Shown: positions 51,890-59,927, counted from the stretch's first letter. The stretch is DNA of 64,000 nt from Streptosporangium sp040640155 (GCF_040640155.1 NZ_JBFABE010000015.1:62001-126000), one strand, 5' to 3'. The notes: generated by a model from the letters alone, not told the origin. Program-made: numbers and translations.

Positions 51890-52615
51890 TCAGAGATGAC
51901 GTGAACCGGGCTCCGTCTGCCGACGAGCCCGATATGCCCGTGTCTTCGTACGGTTACCGCAGACCTTCATGGAACACCACGACCGGGAACGGTTCTTGGA
52001 GGAGTCGACGAACGCCCACTGGCAGGTGCTCTCGGTGCAGACCTTCAGGCGCGGCCACAGGCCGGTGGCGTGGGTGTCCATCACGGCGGCGACGATCCTG
52101 GCCAGCCCGCCGGGCACGCCGGTCGCGACCGGTTCGAGCGTCGGTCCCAGGGGGCCGAAGGTGACCTGGAGCGCGAGCCCGGCGAAGGCCGGGAGGAGCC
52201 GTGCCGGCCGGCCGTCCTCGCGGTGGAGCCCGTCGTCCTCGAGGTCGCCCCCTTCGTCGTCACCGGTGGCGTCGACGGCGGGCGTGTCGGGGGCGGTGCC
52301 GGTGGCCGCGGTGGCCGCAGCGGCGGCGGTGTCGGCGGTGCCGGGGCCGGGCGCCGGGGTGAGGGGACGGTCCTGTCCCGCGGGACGCTCCCGCGCGGGC
52401 GGGCGGTCGTGATTGCGGCGGAGCGCCTCGCGCAGGCCCTCGCGGAGGTCCAGGGCCCGTGCCAGATCCGTCTCGTCGGCCGTGTCCCCGTCCCCGATCA
52501 GGCCGCGCCGGCCGAGCCAGGCGGTGAGGGCGGCGGGGGAGGGGATCGACTCGGTGCCGGTCTCGACGTCGTAGGTGTTCACGAAGTCGATCACCAGGCC
52601 GGAGGGGTTGTCCAT
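51890..52615 (-). CDS. CGNR zinc-finger regulator (ABATE domain)
   Basis: This regulator has the N-terminal ABATE domain (VIDFVNTYDVETGTESIPSPAALTAWL) and the C-terminal CGNR zinc finger CTESTCQWAFVDSSKNRSRSWCSMKVCGNR with its four-Cys pattern. Between them is a long Ala/Thr/Pro-rich insert (about residues 85-130) that is unusual. I use ATG 52615 (MDNPSGLVIDF, 241 residues); GTG 52624 and an ATG at 52690 are alternatives. A near-perfect palindrome at 52658-52674 precedes it. CGNR proteins act as transcription regulators; the target is unknown. Confidence 0.88.
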   Translation of the reverse strand: MDNPSGLVIDFVNTYDVETGTESIPSPAALTAWLGRRGLIGDGDTADETDLARALDLREGLREALRRNHDRPPARERPAGQDRPLTPAPGPGTADTAAAAATAATGTAPDTPAVDATGDDEGGDLEDDGLHREDGRPARLLPAFAGLALQVTFGPLGPTLEPVATGVPGGLARIVAAVMDTHATGLWPRLKVCTESTCQWAFVDSSKNRSRSWCSMKVCGNRTKTRAYRARRQTEPGSRHL

Positions 52616-52657
52616 GTCGTCGCTCACCTCTTCGCAACCACTGTACGTCATTTGGGG

Positions 52658-52674
52658 GTTGTCTTCGAGACAAC
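52658..52674. promoter_or_regulatory. Palindromic operator before the CGNR regulator gene
   Basis: GTTGTCTTCGAGACAAC has perfect 7-bp arms around TCG, 43 nt before the CGNR start. TACAGT on the minus strand, a plausible -10 box, lies between it and the gene. Autoregulation is the simplest reading. Confidence 0.55.
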
Positions 52675-52774
52675 ACCACCGTAGCCTCATAGCTGGTTAA
52701 CAACGGGGGTGTCATGTGGTACCTGACCTATCTCGCCTTCGGGGAGAGCGGCGGGCGCGAGTCGTACCGGAGGA

Positions 52775-53086
52775 GTGGCCGTGATCATGAGGGTGTGGAG
52801 GGGCTGGACGCGCGCCGAGGACGCCGTCGCCTATGAGGAGTACCTGCTGTCCACCGGATACGTCGGATACACCTCCACCGCGGGCAACCGCGGGGTGTGC
52901 TTCACCCGTCGCGACGCGGGGGACAGGAGCGAGTTCCTGCTGACCTCGCTCTGGGAGTCCTGGGAGGCGATCCACGCCTTCGCCGGACAGGACCCGTCGC
53001 GCGCCGTCTTCTACGACGAGGACGACCGCTTCCTGGTCGAGCGCGAGCTCACCGTCACCCATCACGAGGTCTTCGCCTTCGCCTGA
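52775..53086 (+). CDS. Antibiotic-biosynthesis-monooxygenase-like (ABM) protein
   Basis: This 103-residue protein has a dimeric alpha/beta-barrel pattern: VIMRVWRGWTRAEDAVAYEEYL, TSTAGNRGVCFTRRDAGDRSEFLLTSLWESWEAIHAFAG and a strand/helix end (VERELTVTHHEVFAFA). Such proteins range from small monooxygenases to stress proteins, and no catalytic residue set is clear. GTG 52775 is used with GGAGTGG just upstream; GTG 52781 and ATG 52787 are equally in frame. It is divergent from the CGNR gene and convergent with the MocR gene. Confidence 0.75.
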   Translation: MAVIMRVWRGWTRAEDAVAYEEYLLSTGYVGYTSTAGNRGVCFTRRDAGDRSEFLLTSLWESWEAIHAFAGQDPSRAVFYDEDDRFLVERELTVTHHEVFAFA

Positions 53087-53110
53087 GCCATCGTGGAGAG
53101 GCGGGTTCCC

Positions 53111-53149
53111 GGGGGTCCGGGGGCCCACAGGGGCGGCCCCCGGATCCCC
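53111..53149. terminator. Hairpin between convergent ABM and MocR genes
   Basis: GGGGGTCCGGGGGCC (53111-53125) pairs with 53135-53149, with one G-T wobble and a 9-nt loop. It lies between two converging genes and may stop transcription both ways. Confidence 0.7.
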
Positions 53150-53204
53150 GCCCCGTCCGCGGGCCCGGCCCGTTCCTCAGTCCGGGCCCGTCCGCGGGTG
53201 ACCA

Positions 53205-54611
53205 CTACGTGCCGTTCAGTGCCGTCGCCAGCCTGCGTACGCCCTCGACCAGCTCGGCCGTGTGGATCGGCGCGGAGTGGGTGATCCTGATGCGCGGCCC
53301 CGGGGGTTCGGCGGGGTAGTAGAGACGCCCGGGGCTGACCAGGACGCCCGCCCTCCTGGCCGCCTCCACCACCGCGTCCTCGTCCCGCTCGGCGGGCAGC
53401 CGCAACCACAGGTGCAGGCCCCCCCGGGGGACCAGGTGGATCTCGGCGTCGGGCATCCGGGTGGCCAGGGCGGCGGTGACGGTGTCCCTGCGCAGGGTCA
53501 GCTCGGCGCCCACGGCGTTCAGGTGGCGCCGCCAGGCCGGGGAGCTGACGAACTCGAGGGCGGTCTCCTGAAGGGGCCTGGACACGAAGAAGGACTCCAC
53601 GAGCTGGTTGGCCCTCAGCCGGCGGGCGACCGGCCCGCGCGCCACGATCCCGGCGACCCGGATGCTGGGCGAGAGCGGCTTGGTCAGGGAGTTGACGTGC
53701 ACGACCGTGCCGTGGGCGTCCAGCGCGACCATCGGCGGCGGCATCGGCGGCGCCGACGGTGAGGCGAAGTAGCGGGCGTAGTCGTCCTCGATCACGAAGG
53801 CGCCCGCGGCGCGGGCGATCGCCAGCACCTGCTCGCGTCGCTCCAGGGACAGTGTCGCGCCGGTGGGGTTGTGCAGGGTCGGCTGGCAGAAGAAGACCCG
53901 TGCGCCGGTCACCGCGAACGCCTCGGCGAGCAGGTCGGGCCGGACCCCGTCGCGGTCCATGGGCACCGCCGTCGCGCGCAGCCCGGCGGCCAGCGCCGCG
54001 GCCCGCGCGCCCGGGTAGGTGGGGGTCTCCACCAGGATCGGGGTGCCCGGGGCGGCGAGGGCGCGGAAGGCGTGGGTGAGCGCCGCCTGCCCGCCGCCGA
54101 CGACGAGGACGTCCGACGGCGTGACGTCGCCGCCCAGTTCCCGGGCGAACCATCCGCGCAGCTCGGGCAGCCCGGACCGGGGAGGCATCTCCCAGACGTC
54201 GGGGCGGCGCAGCGCCCGGGACGCGGCGGCCGACAGGGCCGCGGACGGGCGCAGGGCCGGGTTGAGGTAGCCGCCGGAGAGCGGGATCACACCCTCGGGC
54301 GGACGGGCGAGCAGGGAGGCGATCGCGCTGTCGTCCACCACCCGGTCGCCGAGGGCCACCGTCTGCCAGGACATGTCGGCGTCGTCGCCCCCGCGGGTGA
54401 CGGCGGGCGCGACGTAGGCCCCGCTGCCGGGCTTTGTGATCACTCGCCCTTCCGCGGCGAGCCTGCCGATCGCCCGTGACACGGTCACCGGGCTCACGCC
54501 GTGCGACCGGACCAGCTCCCGGCTCGACGGCAGCCGGTCGCCGGGACGGAGGCGGCCGATCTCCTCGCGGAGCACGGCGGCCAACCGGACGATACTGCTA
54601 TCGTCATTCAT
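53205..54611 (-). CDS. MocR-family (GntR plus aminotransferase) regulator
   Basis: This 468-residue MocR/PdxR-type regulator starts at ATG 54611 (MNDDSSIVRLAAVLREEIGR); a 60-residue longer frame from 54791 is low-complexity and crosses the divergent gene. A GntR winged helix (about residues 8-75: SRELVRSHGVSPVTVSRAIGRLAAEGRV) is followed by a fold-type-I aminotransferase domain with FFCQPTLHNPTG, VIEDDYARYF and the PLP lysine in VNSLTKPLSPSIRVAG. Such proteins sense PLP or amines and control a neighbour, here the divergent exporter. Start codons of both genes overlap. Confidence 0.88.
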   Translation of the reverse strand: MNDDSSIVRLAAVLREEIGRLRPGDRLPSSRELVRSHGVSPVTVSRAIGRLAAEGRVITKPGSGAYVAPAVTRGGDDADMSWQTVALGDRVVDDSAIASLLARPPEGVIPLSGGYLNPALRPSAALSAAASRALRRPDVWEMPPRSGLPELRGWFARELGGDVTPSDVLVVGGGQAALTHAFRALAAPGTPILVETPTYPGARAAALAAGLRATAVPMDRDGVRPDLLAEAFAVTGARVFFCQPTLHNPTGATLSLERREQVLAIARAAGAFVIEDDYARYFASPSAPPMPPPMVALDAHGTVVHVNSLTKPLSPSIRVAGIVARGPVARRLRANQLVESFFVSRPLQETALEFVSSPAWRRHLNAVGAELTLRRDTVTAALATRMPDAEIHLVPRGGLHLWLRLPAERDEDAVVEAARRAGVLVSPGRLYYPAEPPGPRIRITHSAPIHTAELVEGVRRLATALNGT

Positions 54612-54635
54612 GAGGGATGAGAGTAGCGCTATCGT
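54594..54635. promoter_or_regulatory. Direct-repeat operator candidate between MocR and exporter genes
   Basis: GCTATCGTC occurs twice in the same direction, at about 54597-54605 and 54627-54635, about 30 bp apart. MocR regulators typically bind two direct repeats spaced by about three helical turns. The copies lie on either side of the overlapping start codons, and -10-like TATCGT and TACTCT lie within this stretch. Confidence 0.5.
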
Positions 54636-55587
54636 CCGGGATTCAGTAGCGGCCCGCGGAAACCCGGACCTCACCACCGCGTCCCCGTCCGGTGGGGCGG
54701 GGCGGGGCGGGGTGCGGCGGGGGACGGCGCGGCGAGGCACCGTGCTGGCCGGGCTCGGGGTGCTCTCGTTCTCGGGCTCGCTCCCGGCCACGGTCTTCGC
54801 GATGGAGGGCTTCGACCCCTACCTGGTGGCGATCGGCCGGGCCGTCATAGCCCTCGTCGCGGCGGTCGCCTTCCTGCTCGTGGCCCGGGTGCCGCTGCTG
54901 CCGCCCAGGTCGCAGCTCCGCTCCTACGCGGTCATCGCGGGCGGCGTGGTGTTCGGATTCCCGATCTTCAGCGGGCTGGCGCTCGACGCCGGAGCCTCCA
55001 CCTCGCACGCCGCCGTGGTGATCGGGCTGCTGCCCGCCGCCACCGCCGTGTGCGCCGTGCTGCGGGCCGGGGAGCGGCCCAAGGCGCTGTTCTGGGTCTC
55101 CTGCGGCCTGGGCGCCGCCGCGATCACGGTCTTCACCCTCAGCATGGGCGGCGGGCACGTCACCTGGGCCGACGTCCTGCTCGTCGGCGCGCTGCTCTCG
55201 GCCGCCGTCGGCTACACCGAGGGCGGGCGCCTGGCCCGGGAGACCCCCGGCTCGCAGGTGATCTCCCGGGCCCTCGTCGTCGCCGCCCCGCTGACCGTGC
55301 CGATCACCGTGGTGCTGGCGCTGACCACCGAGACGCGACCCGGCGCCGCCTCGCTGGCCGGGCTGGCGTACGTGGGCCTGGTCTCGATGTTCCTGGGCTT
55401 CATCCCCTGGTACGCCGGGCTGGCCATGGGAGGGATCGCCCGCGCCGGGCAGACCCAGCTCGCCCAGCCGCTGCTGAACCTGGTGTGGGCCTGGCTGCTC
55501 CTCGACGAGCGCTTCGGCCCCGCCACGGTGGTGGCGGCGCTGGCCGTGCTGGCGTGCGTCGCGCTGACCCAGCGCACCCGCGCCTGA
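54610..55587 (+). CDS. EamA/DMT-family transporter
   Basis: This 325-residue DMT-superfamily exporter has about ten hydrophobic helices in two EamA repeats (GTVLAGLGVLSFSGSLPATVF, AVIALVAAVAFLLVARV; ISRALVVAAPLTVPITVV, VVAALAVLACVALTQRT). The conserved regions are FSGLALDAGASTSHAAVVIGLLPAATA and GMFLGFIPWYAGLAMGG. ATG 54610 overlaps the divergent MocR ATG by sharing CATG. The first 40 residues are polar and Gly/Arg-rich; a GTG further in (about 54712) may be the true start. It probably exports an amine or amino-acid-like compound under MocR control. Confidence 0.85.
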   Translation: MRDESSAIVRDSVAARGNPDLTTASPSGGAGRGGVRRGTARRGTVLAGLGVLSFSGSLPATVFAMEGFDPYLVAIGRAVIALVAAVAFLLVARVPLLPPRSQLRSYAVIAGGVVFGFPIFSGLALDAGASTSHAAVVIGLLPAATAVCAVLRAGERPKALFWVSCGLGAAAITVFTLSMGGGHVTWADVLLVGALLSAAVGYTEGGRLARETPGSQVISRALVVAAPLTVPITVVLALTTETRPGAASLAGLAYVGLVSMFLGFIPWYAGLAMGGIARAGQTQLAQPLLNLVWAWLLLDERFGPATVVAALAVLACVALTQRTRA

Positions 55588-55627
55588 GGTCGTACGAGAA
55601 CGGCGTGGACGTGGGCTTCCTGGAGCC

Positions 55628-55642
55628 GGGGGCGTCACCCCC
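55628..55642 (+). terminator. Short hairpin after the EamA transporter gene
   Basis: GGGGG-CGTCA-CCCCC lies 40 nt after the stop. It is small, so its strength is uncertain. Confidence 0.45.
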
Positions 55643-55681
55643 GTGTTCTGACGGAGGGACGCTCGAACGGCGGCATGCGAA

Positions 55682-55708
55682 AGCCCCGGCCTTCCCTTGG
55701 CCGAGGCT
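55682..55708 (-). terminator. Terminator of the coiled-coil gene
   Basis: Read on the minus strand, AGCCTCGGCC and GGCCGGGGCT pair with one wobble around a 7-nt loop and are followed by TTTCG. It lies 23 nt after the stop of the small gene at 55732-55941. Confidence 0.65.
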
Positions 55709-55731
55709 CGCTCTGTCCTGTTTCGTGCCGC

Positions 55732-55941
55732 CTACGAGGCCACGTTCTCCAATCGCGCGACGACCCGGGCGAGCAGGTCGCGGATCTCGATCTGCCCGGC
55801 CTTGAGCTCGGCGAGGTCCTGGGCCACACGGTTGACCTTCAACTCCATGCCGCTCTGCCCGGCCCTGATCGCTGCGACGTCGCCCTTGATCTCAGCGATG
55901 TCGGATTCGACGGTGTCGATCCGCTCCTCGATGTACGGCAT
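55732..55941 (-). CDS. Small coiled-coil protein
   Basis: This 69-residue protein is almost entirely heptad-patterned (IEERIDTVESDIAEIKGDVAAI, LKVNRVAQDLAELKAGQIEIRDLLARVVARL), so a helical coiled-coil is clear. Its function is unknown. Codons are less GC-ended than in the neighbours. A terminator hairpin follows. Similar short coiled-coil proteins act as adaptors, but nothing here shows a partner. Confidence 0.6.
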   Translation of the reverse strand: MPYIEERIDTVESDIAEIKGDVAAIRAGQSGMELKVNRVAQDLAELKAGQIEIRDLLARVVARLENVAS

Positions 55942-56111
55942 GCGACCAGGATAGGACGACCCTCCAGAGGTGCGGCCGATCTGGAAGGAAGCGCCATGTC
56001 CTCTTCCGGACGGCGCCTGGGGTTTTCCGCAGGTGCGTGCTGCGGAGCCCGTCGGCGAGACGTGCGGCCCGCCCCATGGGACGGGAGGCGCGCCGTCCGT
56101 AGCGTCTTCCC

Positions 56112-57344
56112 ATGATCTTTCATCGACGCGCGCCGCTTCCGGCGGCCGTCCTGCTCTGCGTGCTCTCCCTGCTCGTCCCGCTGTCCGCGTCCCCCGCCGC
56201 CGCCGACGACGAGGGCCGGTCGCGACACATGATCGCCTCCGAGGAGGACCCGCTGCGGCGGATGGTGGCCACCGGCGCGGCGACGGCCGCGCTGCTGCGG
56301 GTGGACGACGGCACCCGTACCCGGACGAGTGCCGCCGGGGTCCGCGACCTGAGGACGAGGCGCCCCGCCGCCGCGAACGGCCACTTCCGGATCGGCAGCG
56401 TCACCAAGACCTTCGTCGCGACCGTGGTCCTGCAACTGACCGACGAGGGCCGGTTGAGGCTCGACGACCCGGTACAGCGCCACCTGCCGGGTCTCGTGCC
56501 GAACGGTGACGCGATCACGATCCGGCACCTGCTCAACCACACCAGCGGCCTGTACGACTACATGAGCGAGGAGGGCCTCTCCACCAACCGGTGGCGGGGC
56601 GCGGACCGGTTCCGGTCCTACGGCCCCCGGGAACTGCTCAGGGTGGCCTTCGCCGAGCCGCCGTACTTCGCGACGCCCGGAAGCGCCTGGCGCTACTCCA
56701 ACACCAACTACATCGTCGCCGGGATGCTGATCGAGAAGGTGACCGGCCGGCCGTACGGCAAGGAGGTGGAGCGGCGCATCCTGCGCCCGCTGAAGCTGAC
56801 CCGGACCTCCGTCCCCGGCGACGCGCCCGGTCTGCCGCGGCCGCACGCGCACGGGTACGAGGCGCTGCCCCCGGCCAAGGCGTCGTCCTCGGGCGCGGCG
56901 CCTTCCCCGGCTGGGACGTCGTCCTCGGGCGGGTCGCCGTCCTCGGGCGGGTCGCCGTCCTCGGCCAGGGTGGTGGACGCCACCCGGATGAACCCGTCCC
57001 TGGACTGGGCGGCCGGGGAGATGATCTCCACGGCGAGAGACCTCGACACGTTCTTCGCGGCCCTCCTCGGCGGGAAGCTGACCGGTGCGGCGACGCTGGA
57101 GCAGATGCGCACCGTCGTCGACACCGGTGCCGGGTTCGCGTACGGCCTGGGTCTGCAGCGGTACACGCTGCCGTGCGGCAGGAACGTCTGGGGGCACAGC
57201 GGCGAGCTGATCGGCTACCTGACCTTCTCGTTCCGCGACGACGACGGGCGCGCGACGACGCTCTCCGTCAACCCGTACACGCGTCCGATCGCGACCGAGG
57301 AGATCTTCTCCATCGCCTCCGGCGTCCACTGTCCCGGCAGGTGA
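56112..57344 (+). CDS. Secreted class-C-type serine hydrolase (D-Ala-D-Ala carboxypeptidase-like)
   Basis: This 410-residue protein has a signal peptide (PLPAAVLLCVLSLLVPLSASPAAA). The catalytic SxxK is SVTK (in GSVTKTF, about 97-100), the Tyr-x-Asn is YSN (in RYSNTNY) and the third motif is HSG (GHSGELIGY). These identify the beta-lactamase/DD-peptidase fold. The residue stretch at about 255-290 is a Ser/Gly/Ala repeat insert. TAGCGT at 56100-56105 is 6 nt before ATG 56112 and there is no Shine-Dalgarno sequence, so the mRNA is probably leaderless. Targets may be peptidoglycan peptides or D-amino-acid compounds. Confidence 0.87.
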   Translation: MIFHRRAPLPAAVLLCVLSLLVPLSASPAAADDEGRSRHMIASEEDPLRRMVATGAATAALLRVDDGTRTRTSAAGVRDLRTRRPAAANGHFRIGSVTKTFVATVVLQLTDEGRLRLDDPVQRHLPGLVPNGDAITIRHLLNHTSGLYDYMSEEGLSTNRWRGADRFRSYGPRELLRVAFAEPPYFATPGSAWRYSNTNYIVAGMLIEKVTGRPYGKEVERRILRPLKLTRTSVPGDAPGLPRPHAHGYEALPPAKASSSGAAPSPAGTSSSGGSPSSGGSPSSARVVDATRMNPSLDWAAGEMISTARDLDTFFAALLGGKLTGAATLEQMRTVVDTGAGFAYGLGLQRYTLPCGRNVWGHSGELIGYLTFSFRDDDGRATTLSVNPYTRPIATEEIFSIASGVHCPGR

Positions 57345-57439
57345 GGAGCGGGGCAGGCCCTCATGGCCTCACCGGTCCTCGGCCGGTTCTCGGGGGAGAG
57401 GTGACGGACATTCCATAGCGAAGAGGACGGGGGGCCCTG

Positions 57440-57468
57440 TTGTTCGGCCTCTCGTGGCCAGACAATAT
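57440..57468 (+). promoter_or_regulatory. Possible peroxiredoxin promoter
   Basis: TTGTTC (57440-57445) and CAATAT (57463-57468) are 17 bp apart, 86 nt before the GTG. The region is unusually AT-rich just downstream (GGAAAACTGACTTTC). Confidence 0.35.
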
Positions 57469-57553
57469 GGTGGAAAACTGACTTTCGCCCACGTCGGCCG
57501 ACACGGATCCGGCGGCATGGGGGAAGCCCTCCGATGACGTAGGGAGACAGGTC

Positions 57554-58030
57554 GTGGGCGTGGGCCTCGCGGTGGGAGATGTGGTCGAGGACTTCGAGCT
57601 TCTCGACGAGACGGGCACGCCGAGGAGGCTCAGCGAGTTCCTCGCCAAGGGACCGGTGGTGCTCTTCTTCTACCCGGCGGCCATGACGTCCGGCTGTACG
57701 GCCGAGAGCTGCCACTTCCGCGACCTGGCGGCCGACTTCGCCGAGGTGGGCGCCACCAGGATCGGCATCAGCCGCGACACGGTCGAGCGCCAGGCGCGGT
57801 TCGCCCGCACCAACGAGCTGGGCTTCCCCCTGTTCTCCGACCCGGACGGCACCGTCGCCCGCCGGCTCGGGGCTCGCCGCACCATCGCGGTGGGCCCCTT
57901 CCTCACCCGCCGGATGACTTTCGTCATCGACGTGGACGGACGTCTCCTGGAAGTGATCCACAGCGAGACCTCCATGCAGGCGCACGCCGACCGCGCCCTG
58001 GAGGTCCTCCGCTCCCGCCCTCATCCGTGA
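57554..58030 (+). CDS. Peroxiredoxin of the BCP/PrxQ type
   Basis: This 158-residue thiol peroxidase has VVLFFYPAAMTSGCTAESCHFRD: the peroxidatic Cys and the resolving Cys are five residues apart, as in atypical two-Cys PrxQ. The usual TPGCT is TSGCT. The rest of the fold (ISRDTVERQARFARTNELGFPLFSDPDGTVARRLG) is typical. GTG 57554 follows AGGGAGACAGG. It removes hydroperoxides using thioredoxin. It is convergent with the GNAT gene. Confidence 0.92.
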   Translation: MGVGLAVGDVVEDFELLDETGTPRRLSEFLAKGPVVLFFYPAAMTSGCTAESCHFRDLAADFAEVGATRIGISRDTVERQARFARTNELGFPLFSDPDGTVARRLGARRTIAVGPFLTRRMTFVIDVDGRLLEVIHSETSMQAHADRALEVLRSRPHP

Positions 58031-58070
58031 TCAAGGGGCGGCCGGCGACCAGGGGGGTGCGGTCCGCCCT

Positions 58071-58628
58071 CTATCCGGAGATGTTCGTCTCCGCCGTGGC
58101 CGGGCTCGTCGAGACCGGCAGCCGGTGGTGAACCTCTTCCACCGGTGGCAGAGGGGCCGGGGCGCACCGGACGCGACCGGACAGGACGAAGCCGAAACGC
58201 TCGTAGAAGCGCCCGGCCTGGGCGTTGCCGGCCGCGGCCCACAAGCCGATCTCCTCGTGGCCGTCGGCACGGAGCCGCTCCACCGCGGCCGTCATGAGCG
58301 CGCGCCCCAGACCGCGCGCCTGCGCCTCGGGCAGTACGTAGAGGGCGAAGATCTCGCCGCCGCCGATCTGCTCGTCACGGCGACGACCGAATTCGACGAA
58401 CCCGGTGATCCTGTCGCCGGTCTCCCCCACCACAAGCGGCGTACGCCCCTCGGCGAGAGCGCCCGCGAGCCGTGTCTCCTTCTCCGCGACCACGTCCGGT
58501 TCGACCTTGAGCGCGTCGAGGTGGTCGTCGAGCACGATGCCGCGATAGGCGGCCTTCCACGTGGTCACCCGCACGTACTCTCTTGCCTCGACGTCATCGG
58601 GAACACTCGGGCGGATCTTGTGTGCCAT
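58071..58628 (-). CDS. GNAT-family N-acetyltransferase
   Basis: This 185-residue GNAT protein has IFALYVLPEAQARGLGRALMTAAV (acetyl-CoA loop) and EIGLWAAAGNAQAGRFYERFGF. The early text TWKAAYRGIVLDDHLDAL is common in one actinobacterial GNAT subgroup. The final 30 residues (LPPVEEVHHRLPVSTSPATAETNISG) are outside the fold. ATG 58628 is used. No neighbour suggests its substrate. Confidence 0.85.
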   Translation of the reverse strand: MAHKIRPSVPDDVEAREYVRVTTWKAAYRGIVLDDHLDALKVEPDVVAEKETRLAGALAEGRTPLVVGETGDRITGFVEFGRRRDEQIGGGEIFALYVLPEAQARGLGRALMTAAVERLRADGHEEIGLWAAAGNAQAGRFYERFGFVLSGRVRCAPAPLPPVEEVHHRLPVSTSPATAETNISG

Positions 58629-58819
58629 GCCGATACGGTGCCTGATCGTCCGGCCGTAACGGCCGGTCGTACGAGCTCGGCCGGTCGAAGGTGGAGGTGG
58701 GCATCACCCTCGTCGTCCGGTACGGCCGCATGCCGGTCGGAGCATCTGAAACGGGGTGGCCGACTCGACCGACCGCTAGGGGTACTAGACCTATAGAGAT
58801 GAGTTTGTGGGCATAGATG

Positions 58820-59305
58820 CTACTTCGTCGCCTCAGGCCAGTCTTCGACCGGTGACACGTACGTGCCGCGATACGACACGGTGAAGACCCAGCCCTGATC
58901 GCGCAGGAACGCCATCGCCTGGCGCACGGTCGCCTTGGCGACACCGTGTTCCTGCATGAGTTCCTTCTCGCTGGGAACCCGCCGGTTCGGGTGTAGTTCG
59001 CCCGCCTGAATCCGACGTTGTATATCGGCTGCGATCTTCTGATAAACGGGGATCTGGTCCTCTGGCCGTGGGGTCCCGGGCTCGCCGACGAAGGTCCCCT
59101 CGCCCTGAACCGTGTACGCCAGGCCTTGCTCGCGCAGTTCCCTGGCGACTCGACGTGCCGTCGTCCTGGCGATGCCGTATTCGACCTCGAGTTCTGCCTC
59201 GCTGGGCACGGCCTCGCCAAGGCCGAGGTCGCCCGCTTCGATGCGCACGCGGATCATTTCGGCGACCTGTTTGTAGACCGGGACGGGACCCTCGCGGTCG
59301 AGCAT
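58820..59305 (-). CDS. Regulator made of two tandem GntR winged helices
   Basis: This 161-residue protein contains two full GntR winged-helix domains and almost nothing else. Domain 1 (about residues 1-75) reads GPVPVYKQVAEMIRVRIEAGD, SEAELEVEYGIARTTARRVARELREQGLAYTVQGEGTFV. Domain 2 (about 80-152) reads DQIPVYQKIAADIQRRIQAGELHPNRR, SEKELMQEHGVAKATVRQAMAFLRDQGWVFTVSYRGTYV. No UTRA or FCD effector domain follows. It may act as an intramolecular DNA-binding dimer. It is divergent from a small gene with a palindrome between them. GntR regulators normally carry one winged helix plus an effector domain, so this is unusual. Confidence 0.85.
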   Translation of the reverse strand: MLDREGPVPVYKQVAEMIRVRIEAGDLGLGEAVPSEAELEVEYGIARTTARRVARELREQGLAYTVQGEGTFVGEPGTPRPEDQIPVYQKIAADIQRRIQAGELHPNRRVPSEKELMQEHGVAKATVRQAMAFLRDQGWVFTVSYRGTYVSPVEDWPEATK

Positions 59306-59348
59306 GTCCGCATCATAGACCGTAAGGTACGTATACCCACAAAGTAGA

Positions 59349-59373
59349 CACCTGGTTAACCAATAGATAGGTG
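59349..59373. promoter_or_regulatory. Palindrome between the double-GntR regulator and the small gene
   Basis: TGGTTAACCA (59353-59362) is a perfect 10-bp palindrome, flanked by CACCT and AGGTG at 59349-59353 and 59369-59373. It lies about 50 nt before each divergent gene. It is a natural target for the double-winged-helix regulator. Confidence 0.5.
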
Positions 59374-59412
59374 TGCTGCACCAGTAGTGAGTGGATGGAC
59401 TATCGTGGCCTG

Positions 59413-59736
59413 GTGAGCACGTTGGGAATGGGAGTCCCTGTGGTGGCCGGGGTGCCGGGCGGGCGGCGTCACGGGCGCCATGCGGCGCCGTTGCAGGTGA
59501 GGTACGAGCCGATCGACTGGAGGCCCGAGCGGCCGAGGGCCGACCGGTTGCGGATCAGGGAGTACACCTGTGACTGCCTCCCCGTCTTCTACGAGCTCTG
59601 TCAGGCGGGCGGGCTGATGTTCGTACGGCGAACGGAACGGACGAGAAAGGGAGTGGTCGTGCACGAGTCGCCCTGGACGGTCGCCGGACGGACACAGGAG
59701 TTGTGGCTTCGGCTCCTGATGGGCGCCGCCCACTGA
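59413..59736 (+). CDS. Hypothetical small protein, double-GntR neighbour
   Basis: I do not recognise this 107-residue protein (from GTG 59413). TATCGT at 59401-59406 is 6 nt before that GTG, which fits a leaderless mRNA; an ATG at 59395 is the alternative. The core REYTCDCLPVFYELCQAGGLMFVRR and SPWTVAGRTQELWLRLLMG contains three close Cys residues, perhaps a small metal site or disulphide. It is divergent from the two-domain GntR regulator, so the pair may form one regulatory unit. Confidence 0.55.
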   Translation: MSTLGMGVPVVAGVPGGRRHGRHAAPLQVRYEPIDWRPERPRADRLRIREYTCDCLPVFYELCQAGGLMFVRRTERTRKGVVVHESPWTVAGRTQELWLRLLMGAAH

Positions 59737-59830
59737 CGATCGGGCGCCGGAAGGGAGGACGACTCCGGACCGGCGCCCACGAGAGCCCCCGACCTCCCTG
59801 ATGGGGCCATGCCGTCCGGGGAGGTCGGGC

Positions 59831-59917
59831 GGCGGTCCCGCATCGGTCGGAGGGTCCGGTGCGGGACCGCCGGACAACGGCCCGGCAGGCGTCCCTTCCC
59901 ACACTCACCTGCCGGGC
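59831..59917. terminator. Two hairpins in the small gene-radC gap
   Basis: GGCGGTCCCGCA (59831-59842) pairs exactly with 59860-59871. GCCCGGCAGG (59880-59889) pairs exactly with 59908-59917. They lie 95-180 nt after the small gene and 50 nt before the end of radC, between convergent genes. Confidence 0.65.
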
Positions 59918-59927
59918 TCTCTCACCG

